Position numbers and translations under genes: made by a program. From contig DASSJI010000297.1 of NCBI GenBank assembly GCA_035691285.1, positions 1-54,987 on the forward strand: a stretch of DNA of 54,987 nt. Reading direction: 5' to 3'. Below the pieces are notes generated by a model that saw only the letters and a program-made list of their open reading frames with translations, was not told the origin of the DNA and searched no databases. The stretch's first letter is position 1, and every line of letters begins with the position of its first letter. Shown in pieces: positions 6,891 through 18,216 of this stretch. The stretch is from DATFEN01 sp035691285 (GTDB taxonomy: Bacteria; Acidobacteriota; Vicinamibacteria; Fen-336).

Positions 6891-8618
6891 ATGACGACGC
6901 CTTCGGATCGCTTCCCGGGAGAGGCCGCCGGACTGCCCGAGGCGGGCGCGCCGCAGTCGATCGAGCTGGCCAACGGCGCGGCGTTCGATCTGCGCATCGC
7001 TCCCGTGGCCAAGAAGCTGGGCGACGCGACGGTGCGCATGTTGGCCTACGGCGGCTCCATCCCCGGCCCCACGCTCCGGGTGCGGGAAGGGTCGGAGGTG
7101 GTGGTCACCGCCGTCAACGAGGCGGACCTGGAGACGACGGTTCACTGGCACGGGCTGCGCCTGGACAACCGCTACGACGGGACGGCCCTGACCCAGCGGC
7201 CGATCCCGGTGGGCGGCCGGTTCACCTACCGCCTCGCGTTCCCGGACCCCGGCGTCTACTGGTACCACCCTCACATCCGCGAGGACTACGGCCAGGAGAT
7301 GGGCCTCTACGGGAACATCGTGGTGGTCCCCGCGCAGGAGGACTATTGGCCGCCGGTCGACCGTGAGGTCACCCTCACCCTCGACGACATCCTGCTCGAG
7401 GACGGGAAGGTCGCAGCGTTCAGCCGGTCGCTGCCGAACTACGTCGCGATGGGCCGCTTCGGCAACGTCCTCCTCGCGAACGGCGAGCCCGCGCTGTCCC
7501 TCGAGGCGCGACGAGGCGAGGTCGTGCGCTTCTACCTCACCGACACGGCGAACACGCGCGTCTTCAACCTCGGCTTCCGCGGCGCCCGCATGAAGCTCGT
7601 GGGCGGCGACAGCGGCCGCTGCGAGCGGGAGCAGCTCGTCGAGCGGGTGCTGATCGCGCCGTCGGAGCGGGCCGTGGTCGACGTCCTCTTCGACGAGCCG
7701 GGACGCGTGGAGATCCACCACCACACGCCCCGCCGCCAATACAGGGTGGCCACGGTTACCGTCACCGACGAGCCGACGCGGTCTTCGCTGGCCCCGGGGT
7801 TCGCGAGCCTTCGCACGAGCCCGGACCTGGCAGCCGAGCGGGAGCGGCTCGTTCCCCACCTCGCCGCTCCACCCGACAGCACGCTGGCCCTCGTCGCCGA
7901 GATGGACCTGGGCGAGCCCGCGCCGCCGACCGGCGGGACGCTCGTGTACGGCTGTCCCATGCATCCCGAGGTGGTGAGCGACGAGCCGGGGCGCTGTCCG
8001 AAGTGCGGCATGAAGCTGGTCGGCGCGCCGGCGCCGGCCGCCGCGAGCGCCTACGTCTGCCCCATGCATCCCGCCATCAAGAGCGATCGGCCCGACCGCT
8101 GCCCCGAGTGCGGCATGAAGCTGGTGCCGGCGCAGCTCGCTCCGCCGGCGCCCGCCTCCGGGCACGGCCACGAGCCATCCCACGGTCACGCTGACGCGCA
8201 TGGCCACGAGCCCCGCGGCATCGAGTGGGAGGACGACATGGTCGAGGTCAACCGCACGACGACCCCGGCCAACATGCGCTGGAAACTGATCGACCGGGCG
8301 ACGGGAGCGGTGGGGTCCGCGATCGGCTGGCGCTTCCGGGTGGGCGACCGCGTGAAGATCCGCCTGGTGAACGAGATGGACTCCGACCATCCGATGCACC
8401 ACCCGTTCCACATCCACGGCGCGGGCCGGTTCCTCGTCCTCTCCCGCGACGGCGTCGTCGAGAGCAACCTCGTCTGGAAGGACACGGTCCTGGTCCCGAC
8501 GGGCCAGACGGTGGACCTTCTCCTCGACGTGACGAACCCCGGCGCGTGGATGGCCCACTGCCACATTGCGGAGCATCACGAGGGCGGCATGATGTTCAGC
8601 TTCACCGTCGATCCGTAG
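6891..8618 (+). CDS. Multicopper oxidase with two inserted heavy-metal-binding domains
   Basis: A 575-aa three-cupredoxin oxidase with all four copper-ligand motifs: HWHG (85-88), WYHPH (His126, His128), HPMHHPFHIH (500-509) and HCHIAEHHEGGM (556-567, with the type-1 Cys557, His562 and Met567). Between the second and third cupredoxins lie two tandem CPMHP...CPxCGMKL domains (about 355-381 and 390-416) and a His-rich linker (about 424-444). Such oxidases convert Cu(I) to less toxic Cu(II) using O2. The start is firm (GGAGGAGG just upstream) and no signal peptide or Tat motif precedes the first domain, which is odd for a family normally exported. The protein is either cytoplasmic or exported by another route. 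Its 3' end overlaps the convergent peptidase gene by 17 bases. Confidence 0.92.
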   Translation: MTTPSDRFPGEAAGLPEAGAPQSIELANGAAFDLRIAPVAKKLGDATVRMLAYGGSIPGPTLRVREGSEVVVTAVNEADLETTVHWHGLRLDNRYDGTALTQRPIPVGGRFTYRLAFPDPGVYWYHPHIREDYGQEMGLYGNIVVVPAQEDYWPPVDREVTLTLDDILLEDGKVAAFSRSLPNYVAMGRFGNVLLANGEPALSLEARRGEVVRFYLTDTANTRVFNLGFRGARMKLVGGDSGRCEREQLVERVLIAPSERAVVDVLFDEPGRVEIHHHTPRRQYRVATVTVTDEPTRSSLAPGFASLRTSPDLAAERERLVPHLAAPPDSTLALVAEMDLGEPAPPTGGTLVYGCPMHPEVVSDEPGRCPKCGMKLVGAPAPAAASAYVCPMHPAIKSDRPDRCPECGMKLVPAQLAPPAPASGHGHEPSHGHADAHGHEPRGIEWEDDMVEVNRTTTPANMRWKLIDRATGAVGSAIGWRFRVGDRVKIRLVNEMDSDHPMHHPFHIHGAGRFLVLSRDGVVESNLVWKDTVLVPTGQTVDLLLDVTNPGAWMAHCHIAEHHEGGMMFSFTVDP

Positions 8619-10074
8619 CGGCGGCTTCCAGGATCAGCCGGCGGTAGATGCGGACGGTCCCCTGGTAGTCGCGTACGGCGATGCGCTCGTCGATGCCGTG
8701 CATCCGCGGGATGTCCCCCGGGGCGAGGCGGACCGGCAGGAAGCGGAGGACGTTCCTGCTGAGGTCGGCGTAGTGGCGCGCGTCCGTCGCCACCACGACC
8801 AGGTACGGCGCGACCACGGCGTCGGGCACGACGCCTCGGATCGCCCGCTCGAGACCCCGGAAGCTCGGAGACTCGCTGCTCGACACGCCCGACGGCTCGG
8901 CCGAAAAGGCGCCCACTGTCCCCACGTCCACACGGCTGTCGCCGACCACGCGCCGGACGTGCTCCACGACGCGGGCCACGCTGTCGCCCGGCAGGATCCT
9001 GAAGTTCAGCACCGCGCGCGCGTGGCTGGGGAGCACGTTGTCCTTCGCTCCCGCCTGGAAGATCGTCGCGGCCATGGTGGTCCGCACCATGGCGTTGGTG
9101 GAGGGGGTGCCCTGGAGCGCCCGTGTCACGAGCGGGCCGGTGATCCACAGGTTCGCGAACACCGCGCGGCGTGCCAGGGGAAGGCGCGGACCGACGCGGT
9201 CGAAGAGCTGGCGGGTCGGACCTTCGAGGCGAGCCGGCATCGGGTTCGCCTCCAGCCGCGCGACCGCCGCGCTCAGGATGCCGATGGCGCCCTGTGGCGG
9301 GGGCAGGGACGAGTGTCCGCCCGCGGCCCGGGTGCTGAGCTCGACGCTCACGAAGCCTTTCTCGGCGATCCCCACGAGCGCGACCGGCCCGGCGAGGCCC
9401 GGCAGGAGGCCGTCGCCGATGACGCCCCCTTCGTCCAGGACCATCTCGAGCTCGACACCGCGGCCTCGGAGCAGGGCGGCGATTTCTCTCGCGCCGCGCC
9501 TCCCGCCCAGCTCCTCGTCGTGTCCATAGGCCAGGTGGACTGTTCGCGCGGGGCGGAAGCCGTCGCCCAGGAGCATCTCCACGGCCTCGAGCATCCCCAC
9601 GACGGCCGCCTTGTTGTCGATGGCGCCTCGTCCCCAGATGTGGCCGTCGGCGATCCGGCCGGCGAAGGGCGGCTCCGCCCACTTCTCTTCCGTCCCCGGC
9701 TCGACCGGCACCACGTCCAGGTGACCCATCAGCAGGATCGGCCGGAGGGATGGATCGGACCCGGGCCAGGTGTAGAGGAGGCTGTGCGTGGCGACGGCCT
9801 CGCGCTGGAGCTGCGCATGGACGCGCGGATACGCCGCCTGGAGGTACGCGTGCAGGGCCCGGAACGCCTCCCCATCGAACGCGGCAGGGTCCTCGTGCGA
9901 GAGGGTCGCGAAGCGCAGCGAACCCGCGAGCCGCTCGGCGGCCCCTTCAGGGAGGGCGACTTCGGGCGCCGGCTCGACCGGGGGCGCGCCCGATTCGTAG
10001 CGCGCGGTCCGGACTGCGACGACTACTGCGAGCAGCGCGAACGCGACGCCGAGCAGGAGGAGGAGCTTCGTCAC
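8602..10074 (-). CDS. M20 family metallopeptidase (CPS1/PM20D1-like)
   Basis: A 490-aa enzyme beginning at a GTG at 10074, with one N-terminal hydrophobic segment (LLLLLGVAFALLAVVVAV, residues 4-21) that anchors or exports it. The di-zinc site of the M20 clan is complete: GHLDVVP, WGRGAIDNK, HDEELGG, DEGG, and MHGIDERI near the C-terminus. The dimerisation domain lies between (GGHSSLPPPQGA). Sequence order and length match the carboxypeptidase S / PM20D1 branch, which hydrolyses peptide or N-acyl amino acid bonds in the periplasm or membrane. The gene converges on and slightly overlaps the multicopper oxidase and does not appear to belong to that operon. Confidence 0.9.
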   Translation of the reverse strand: MTKLLLLLGVAFALLAVVVAVRTARYESGAPPVEPAPEVALPEGAAERLAGSLRFATLSHEDPAAFDGEAFRALHAYLQAAYPRVHAQLQREAVATHSLLYTWPGSDPSLRPILLMGHLDVVPVEPGTEEKWAEPPFAGRIADGHIWGRGAIDNKAAVVGMLEAVEMLLGDGFRPARTVHLAYGHDEELGGRRGAREIAALLRGRGVELEMVLDEGGVIGDGLLPGLAGPVALVGIAEKGFVSVELSTRAAGGHSSLPPPQGAIGILSAAVARLEANPMPARLEGPTRQLFDRVGPRLPLARRAVFANLWITGPLVTRALQGTPSTNAMVRTTMAATIFQAGAKDNVLPSHARAVLNFRILPGDSVARVVEHVRRVVGDSRVDVGTVGAFSAEPSGVSSSESPSFRGLERAIRGVVPDAVVAPYLVVVATDARHYADLSRNVLRFLPVRLAPGDIPRMHGIDERIAVRDYQGTVRIYRRLILEAAATDRR

Positions 10075-10230
10075 CTGGCGACCCCAAGCCGCGCCGTACG
10101 GGGCTGCCGGACCGCCCCGGCAGCGACTCTGACTCCGGGGGAACTTTCAGGTCAAGCCAAGGGCATTTCATCACAGAGACAGATCGGGCTGCGTTTCACC
10201 GGTTAATATCGCTTCGGAAGAGAGGCGCCC

Positions 10231-11541
10231 ATGCGATCGCTGAACGCCGCCATCGCCATCGGACTTGCGCAGGTGGTTGCCGCGGAGGACTGGCCGCAGT
10301 GGCGCGGGCCGCTCGGGAACGGCGTTTCCCGCGAGAAGGGGCTGCCCCTTCGATGGACGGAAGCCTCCGTTTCCTGGCGAGCGACGCTGGGCGGCGCCGG
10401 GGTCTCCTCGCCGGTCGTGCTGGGCGACCGCGTGTTCGTCACCTCGCAGCGAGGCGCCGCGACGCAGCGACCGGGCAGCCATCCCAAGCTCGCCCGCGGC
10501 GAGGGCGTCACCGCGGAGGAGCGGCCGCTGGCCAGCGCTGGCGAAGGCCCCACGGTGTTCGTGGTGGAGGCGTTCCAGGTCTCCGACGGCAGGCGCCTGT
10601 GGGAGCGCCGCGTCCCGCTGGAGGGGGAGCACGCCCCCCTGCACGAGAAGCACAACCTGGCGAGCCCCAGCCCGGTCACGGACGGCGAGCACGTCTTCGC
10701 CTGGTTCGGCACCGGGCAACTGGTCGCGCTGTCCGCGCGCGACGGCTCGCTCTCCTGGCAGCGCCACCTCGGCAAGGAGCTCGGCGCGTTCGAGATCGGC
10801 TGGGGCCACGCCAGCTCCCCCGCCCTGCACGGCGACTTGCTCTATCTCCTCTGCTACCACGAGCCGGCCTCGCGCCTGCTCGCCGTCGACAAGCGGAGCG
10901 GCAAGACGCGCTGGACGGTCGACCGCGGCAAGGACGTCCGCTCGTACAGCACGCCGGTCGTGGTGTCCGGGCCGAAGGGCGAGGAGCTCGTCGTCAACTC
11001 CACCGACCGCATCGACGCCTACGATCCGCGGAGCGGCGCGCACCTCTGGCATGCGGGCAGCTCGCACAACTTCGCGGTCCCGGTGCCCGCCTTTCACGAG
11101 GGCGTGCTCTACGCCAGCCGCGGATATCGCAGCGGCCCGTACATGGCGATCCAGGCGGGCGGGCGCGGGGACGTCAACGCCACACACGTCCGCTGGGAGG
11201 TGCCGACCGGCGCTCCGTACGTCTCCTCCCTCCTCTACTACGACGGCCTGCTGTACATGGCGAGCGACGCCGGGGTCGTGACCTGCGTGGACCCCTCGAA
11301 CGGCCAGAAGCTCTGGCAGGAGCGCACCGGAGGCATCTTCTCCGCCTCGCCGGTCGCGGGCGACGGCAAGCTCTACTTCTCCAGCGAGACCGGCGAGATC
11401 TTCGTGTTCGCTCCCGGCCGCGAACCCAGGCTGCTGGCCCGGAACCCGGTGGGAGGGCGCATCGTGGCCTCGCCGGCGATCGCGGGCGGAACGCTGTTCC
11501 TGCGGACCGACGAGCATCTCGTCGCCATCGCCGAGAAGTAG
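10231..11541 (+). CDS. PQQ-like beta-propeller repeat protein
   Basis: A 436-aa secreted propeller. Residues 1-18 form a signal peptide ending at VVAA, followed by DWPQWRGP, the hallmark opening of the PQQ-like (outer membrane protein assembly BamB-like) propeller family common in Planctomycetes and Acidobacteria. Repeated blade motifs include SSPVVLGDRVFV, DGRRLWERRV, SPSPVTDGEHVFA, DGSLSWQRHL, SGKTRWTVD and ASPVAGDGKLYF. No quinoprotein dehydrogenase active site (no paired Cys or Asp-Tyr set) is visible, so it is probably a structural or binding protein rather than an alcohol dehydrogenase. The start has an AGAGG site. It stands alone between a divergent peptidase and a convergent membrane protein. 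Confidence 0.85.
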   Translation: MRSLNAAIAIGLAQVVAAEDWPQWRGPLGNGVSREKGLPLRWTEASVSWRATLGGAGVSSPVVLGDRVFVTSQRGAATQRPGSHPKLARGEGVTAEERPLASAGEGPTVFVVEAFQVSDGRRLWERRVPLEGEHAPLHEKHNLASPSPVTDGEHVFAWFGTGQLVALSARDGSLSWQRHLGKELGAFEIGWGHASSPALHGDLLYLLCYHEPASRLLAVDKRSGKTRWTVDRGKDVRSYSTPVVVSGPKGEELVVNSTDRIDAYDPRSGAHLWHAGSSHNFAVPVPAFHEGVLYASRGYRSGPYMAIQAGGRGDVNATHVRWEVPTGAPYVSSLLYYDGLLYMASDAGVVTCVDPSNGQKLWQERTGGIFSASPVAGDGKLYFSSETGEIFVFAPGREPRLLARNPVGGRIVASPAIAGGTLFLRTDEHLVAIAEK

Positions 11542-11554
11542 ACCGGCCCCCAGC

Positions 11555-13627
11555 TCACGCCGGACGGGGCCGCCAGGCCTCCCCCGCAGCCACGGCGCCC
11601 AGGTAGGCGACCAGGGCCACGACATAGAGGGCATTCAGGCCCACGACCATGCTCGCGTACTCCAGCACGCCTCCGATCACCACCCCCAGCAGGTTCGCCC
11701 CGAAGGCGCCCGCGGGATGCTCGGCCCGCGCGAACGAGCGCGAGAAGAGGATGCTGGCGAACAGCACCGGCAGCGCCACCCACACACCCGCCGCGACCAC
11801 CCGCGCGGGCAGGGGCAGCGCGAGGAGCGGGCTCACCGGGACCAGGTAGCCGGCCACCAGACAGAGGAAGAGGCAGGCCGCGCTCAACCGCGGCCCCGGG
11901 GCCCGGCTCGTCAGCACCAGCGCGTTGGCGGCGCCCACGCAGACCAGGATGAAGCCGATGACCACGGCATTGACGACCCAGGTGGAACCGAACAGCAGGG
12001 CCATCTTCGTGATGCTGCGCGTCTGCAGGAGCATGAAGCCCGCTCCCAGGAGCAGGAAGTGCAACGAGGGGGCCAGCCCCACGGGCCGCCCCAGCCCGAA
12101 CACGATCAGGCTCGCCACGACGACCCCTGCGGCCAGGACGCCGATGTAGATCCGGGGCACCCGGCGTCCGGCCAGGTAGAGGTGGGGCCAGTCGTCCGTG
12201 GCGAGGATCGCCGAGGGGCGCGAGGCGCGAAAGCCGGCCAGGTCCGAGGCCGGCAGCTCCTCGACCGGCGGCGCCACGTCGAGCCGTCCGTGGAGCGCCT
12301 CCACGAACGCCACCGAGACCACGGGCGCGTGGCCGCCCGGAGTCCAGAACAGCCGCGGCTCGGCCCCGAAGGCCTCGGCCAGGCTCCAGTACAGACGATC
12401 CCCCATCCAGGGCCGGCTCGTGGTGAGCTGGACCACGAGGGTGGAGTCCGGACCCATGAGCCGCCGCACGTCGCGGAACGCCTCGACCGTGTACACGTAG
12501 CTCTCCAGGCGGAGTGTCGACAGCCCGGGCAGTTGGCGGTGGGAGTCGAGGGCATTCATGACCACTAGGTCGTAGGTGCCCTGGCCGCGGCGCAGGAAGG
12601 CGCGCGCGTCGTCGTTGATCGCGCGCACACGCGGATCGCGGTAGGGGCGATGGGGGTGCAGGTCGAAGCCCAGGGAGAGGATGACGGGGTCGATCTCCAC
12701 GACGTCGACGCGCTCGGCCCCGAACGCGAGAGCGGTGGCGGCGTCGTTGCCCGAGCCACCGCCCAGGACCAGCACGGAGCGAGGACGCGTCAGGATGTAA
12801 GGGACGCGGTAGTAGTCCATCCAGCCGGCCAGGTGCGACGCGGCCAGGGCCGGGGAAAAGTGCAGCGCGTCCTGGATGCGCACCTTGTCGACCAGCACCG
12901 CGAAGCCGAGGCGCTCGCGCCCGTCGGACAGTGGCGCAAGCTCGACCTTGTAGTAGGGGGACCACGTGCCGCTGCCCGGCAGAAGCGACAGGACTGCGGC
13001 CAGGGCGAGGCCGGCCGCGGCCACCAGCCGTCGACCGCGTCCCTCGCTCCAGGAGAGCAGCAGGCCCGCACCCGCCACCGTGAACCAGATCCAGGGAGGC
13101 GTGGCCAGGGCCGAGAGCGCTGCGAAGGCGGCGACCCCCGCGGCGCTGCCGCCGAGATCCCAGCCGTAGGCACGCAGGCGGTCGGGCGAGGCCTCGAGCA
13201 GGTGGCCCAGGCGGTTGCCCAGCGGCACGAACACGGCCACCGTGGCCGCGAACACCAGGGCCACGATCAGCGACACCGGCAGGCTGCTCGCGCGCACGGG
13301 AATCCCGAAGACGTCCTCCGTGAAGTCGTAGGTCGCCCCGAAGCGCTCGAGGTAGGCCATCACCGCCACCGCCAGGGACAACACGAGGGGGAACGCCTCG
13401 AGCAGGCGCTGCCTCCTCGGCAGCAGGCTGCCCGTGCCCAGCCCCAGGAAGGCCGCGACGACCACGAAGTTGTTGAAGTAGGCGATGACCTGGACCGTGG
13501 AGTTGACGTAGCGGATGAACGCCAGCTCCAGGAGCAGTGAAACGAAGCTGACCGCCGCGACCTGAAGCCCCAATGGGAATTGGGGCGCCCTGGCAGTTGG
13601 AGAGGAGAGCGCGGGGGATTCGGTCAT
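11555..13627 (-). CDS. Membrane-embedded spermidine-synthase-like methyltransferase-fold protein
   Basis: A 690-aa protein with about 7 membrane helices in residues 20-215, a soluble spermidine synthase-like domain in 230-480, and about 6 further helices in 485-685. The soluble part has the SAM-fold glycine loop VLVLGGGSGNDAATAL, the acidic VVEIDP strand, the INDDARAFLR strand and VVMNALDSH. Such membrane fusions are widespread in Acidobacteria and Deltaproteobacteria and have been annotated as polyamine aminopropyltransferases, mostly without proof. The canonical catalytic aspartate pattern is only partly matched, so the substrate is unknown. Its ATG has no clear Shine-Dalgarno. It is convergent with the PQQ propeller gene. 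Confidence 0.8.
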   Translation of the reverse strand: MTESPALSSPTARAPQFPLGLQVAAVSFVSLLLELAFIRYVNSTVQVIAYFNNFVVVAAFLGLGTGSLLPRRQRLLEAFPLVLSLAVAVMAYLERFGATYDFTEDVFGIPVRASSLPVSLIVALVFAATVAVFVPLGNRLGHLLEASPDRLRAYGWDLGGSAAGVAAFAALSALATPPWIWFTVAGAGLLLSWSEGRGRRLVAAAGLALAAVLSLLPGSGTWSPYYKVELAPLSDGRERLGFAVLVDKVRIQDALHFSPALAASHLAGWMDYYRVPYILTRPRSVLVLGGGSGNDAATALAFGAERVDVVEIDPVILSLGFDLHPHRPYRDPRVRAINDDARAFLRRGQGTYDLVVMNALDSHRQLPGLSTLRLESYVYTVEAFRDVRRLMGPDSTLVVQLTTSRPWMGDRLYWSLAEAFGAEPRLFWTPGGHAPVVSVAFVEALHGRLDVAPPVEELPASDLAGFRASRPSAILATDDWPHLYLAGRRVPRIYIGVLAAGVVVASLIVFGLGRPVGLAPSLHFLLLGAGFMLLQTRSITKMALLFGSTWVVNAVVIGFILVCVGAANALVLTSRAPGPRLSAACLFLCLVAGYLVPVSPLLALPLPARVVAAGVWVALPVLFASILFSRSFARAEHPAGAFGANLLGVVIGGVLEYASMVVGLNALYVVALVAYLGAVAAGEAWRPRPA

Positions 13628-13662
13628 TCGGTGGCCAAACCGGGCCGTCGATGGCCGCCGGC

Positions 13663-13668
13663 TATAAT
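13663..13668 (+). promoter_or_regulatory. TATAAT -10-like element upstream of HEAT-repeat gene
   Basis: A perfect TATAAT stands out in GC-rich sequence 87 bases before the HEAT gene start. No good -35 hexamer was found at the expected distance. Confidence 0.35.
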
Positions 13669-13754
13669 GCCCCGTTCCTCGCAGATTTGCGCGCCGCCCG
13701 GAGGCCGGCGGCGACTCCGTCGACGAGAGGCGCAGGATCGAAAGCTCAGAGGCG

Positions 13755-14431
13755 ATGCCCGCACTTGCGCTCTACGGGCTCCTCTTGACCGCGAGCGTGG
13801 ACGAGCTCGCGGCCCAGCTCCGGTCCGGCACCTGGGACCAGCGCACGGTCGCGGCGGCGATGCTCGCGACCCACGGAGAGCAGGCGCGTCCGGCGGTGCC
13901 GGCCCTGGCGGCGGCGCTCCAGGATCCGCGCGCGACGTCGCTCTTCCGCACGACGGCCACGACGACCCTCGGCGTCCTCGGTCCCGCGGCGCGCGAGGCG
14001 GTGCCCGCACTCCTGGCCATCGTCTCGAACGCCGACCCCGAGCGGGCCGCGGAGGACGAGCTCTGGGACCAGGCCCGCGCGAACGCCGCCTATGCGCTCG
14101 GGCGCGCCGGCAGCGACGACCGGGGCCGCGTCGTGCCCGCGCTGCTGGCCGCCGTCCCCGAAGCCCGGGGCAATCTCCGCGACCTCGCGCTCGGCGCCCT
14201 GGAGACGCTCGGCCTGCGCGCCGAGGACGAGGCCGCCGCGCTTCCGGCGCTGACTCGCGTGCTCCAGGAGTGGAAGCTCTCGACCGAAGGCCAGCGGGCC
14301 GCGGCGGTCCTGCTGGGGCGGATGGGGCCGCGCGCCAGGAGCGCGCTGCCGGCCCTCGAAGCCGCCCTGATGAGCCGGGACGACGGCGTCCGCCAGGCCG
14401 CCGTCGAAGCGCTGAGGAAGATCCAGGGACG

Positions 14432-14435
<4 letters not shown>
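13755..14435 (+). CDS. HEAT-repeat protein
   Basis: A 226-aa protein made almost wholly of helical HEAT-type repeats (PALAAALQD, PALLAIVSN, PALLAAVPE, PALEAALMS and the linking VR.AAVEAL / ANAAYALGR helices). These act as protein-binding scaffolds, often near phycobilisome-lyase-like or regulatory proteins. The first 15 residues are hydrophobic (ALALYGLLLTASV), which may be a weak signal peptide. The start at 13755 has an AGAGG site. The stop codon shares CTAG with the stop of the convergent permease gene. No specific function can be given. Confidence 0.8.
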
Positions 14436-17106
<2,671 letters not shown>

Positions 17107-17110
<4 letters not shown>

Positions 17111-17439
17111 GCCGTCTCCAGCACGCGGGCCACCGCGGCCGCCATCCGCGACCAGGTCTGGGTCTCGGAGTCGAGCTGCCTCCGGCCGCTCTTGGTCAGC
17201 CGGTAGAAGCGCGCCCTGCGGTTGTTGTCGGAGCTGCCCCACTCGGCGGCAATGTGGCCCTCCCGCTCGAGGCGGTAGAGCGCCGGATAGAGCGAGCCCT
17301 GGTTGACCCGCAGCACGTCCTCGGACAGCACCTGGAGCCGCTGGGCGATGCCCCAGCCGTGCTGGGGCCCGGCGGCCAGGATGCGCAGGACCAGGAGGTC
17401 CAGGGTGCCCTGCAGCAGCTCGAGACCCGGCTTCTCCAT
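17107..17439 (-). CDS. PadR-family transcriptional regulator
   Basis: A 110-aa winged-helix regulator. The start is the ATG at 17439 (MEKPGLELLQGTLDLLVL), preceded by AGGAGG; an in-frame upstream ATG at 17484 falls inside the promoter and is rejected. LLQGTLDLLVLRIL, HGWGIAQRL, VNQGSLYPALYRLEREG and RARFYRLTKSGRRQL are textbook PadR landmarks. Partner permease genes of the acidobacterial duplicated type are nearly always preceded by such a regulator, and here the two overlap by 4 bases. It probably represses its own promoter, which carries a perfect palindrome at 17461-17474. Confidence 0.93.
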
Positions 17440-17455
17440 CTCGCCTCCTGTCGAC

Positions 17456-17484
17456 AAGCTACAAGTGTCCTTGTCGAATGTCAA
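17456..17484 (-). promoter_or_regulatory. padR-permease promoter with palindromic operator
   Basis: On the minus strand TTGACA (17484-17479) and TAGCTT (17461-17456) are 17 bases apart, a plausible sigma-70 promoter with a perfect -35. The spacer holds ACAAG-GACA-CTTGT (17474-17461), a perfect 5-base inverted repeat. A second CTTGTC half-site follows, and GACAAG overlaps the first arm. A PadR dimer here would block RNA polymerase. The predicted leader is very short. Confidence 0.6.
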
Positions 17485-17530
17485 CAGGAAAAGGCGCGCG
17501 GGAGCCCCGTGCTACCATCCGGCACCGCCG

Positions 17531-18193
17531 ATGCCGCAGCCGCCGCCGGACGTGACCCCGCAGATCGTCAGGGGCGACCTGACCGAGGAGCAGCTCCAGG
17601 CCCACCTGCGGTCGGCCGAGCTCGCCGTCGACACCGAGACGATGGGCCTCGTCACGCCCCGGGACAGGCTCTGCGTGGTGCAGCTCTGCGACCGCAGCGG
17701 CAGGGCGACCCTGGTGCAGATCCCCCGTGAGTCGCTGCGGCCCGAGGTCCCGCCCGAGCGCCGCGCGCCCCGCCTCAAGCGCCTCCTCGAGGAGCCCGGG
17801 GTGCTCAAGGTGCTTCACTTCGCCCGCTTCGACGTGGCGGCGGTCAGGCACTACCTCGGCATCCGCATGGCGCCGATCTACTGCACGCGCACGGCGAGCA
17901 AGCTGGTGCGCACCTACACCGAGCGGCACGGGCTCAAGGACTGCGCCCTGGAGCTCCTCGACATCGAGATGGACAAGGCGGCGCGCCACACCGACTGGTC
18001 CGCGCCGACGCTCAGCGCGGACCAGGTGCGCTACGCGATCTCCGACGTGACGTTCCTGCTGGCCCTCAAGGACAAGCTGCACGCCATGGTCCAGCGCGAG
18101 GGGCGGGAGCCCCTGGCTCAGGAGTGCTTCGCCGCGATCCCGGTCATGGCCGAGCTCGACGTCCTCGGCTTCGTGGACCTGTTCGAGCACTGA
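17531..18193 (+). CDS. RNase D-like 3'-5' exonuclease (DEDDy)
   Basis: A 220-aa protein limited to the DnaQ-like exonuclease domain. The three Exo motifs are complete: VDTETMG (Exo I, Asp and Glu), LHFARFDVAAVRHYL (Exo II, Asp) and YAISDVTFLLAL (Exo III, Tyr and Asp). It lacks the HRDC domains of full RNase D (about 370 aa), like many stand-alone bacterial versions. It should trim RNA 3' ends, such as tRNA precursors, with two metal ions in the cytoplasm. I chose the ATG at 17531, next to the Pro-rich MPQPPPDVTP; a longer in-frame reading would extend into the PadR promoter. A TACCAT -10-like element ends 12 bases before the start. Confidence 0.85.
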   Translation: MPQPPPDVTPQIVRGDLTEEQLQAHLRSAELAVDTETMGLVTPRDRLCVVQLCDRSGRATLVQIPRESLRPEVPPERRAPRLKRLLEEPGVLKVLHFARFDVAAVRHYLGIRMAPIYCTRTASKLVRTYTERHGLKDCALELLDIEMDKAARHTDWSAPTLSADQVRYAISDVTFLLALKDKLHAMVQREGREPLAQECFAAIPVMAELDVLGFVDLFEH

Positions 18194-18216
18194 CGGTACC
18201 GCAGGCGGGGGGCGGG

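Noticed and set aside
17111..17242. A longer N-terminus for the permease, inside padR
   Set aside because: The added residues are an out-of-frame reading of PadR; GTGA coupling at 17110 is the normal arrangement.
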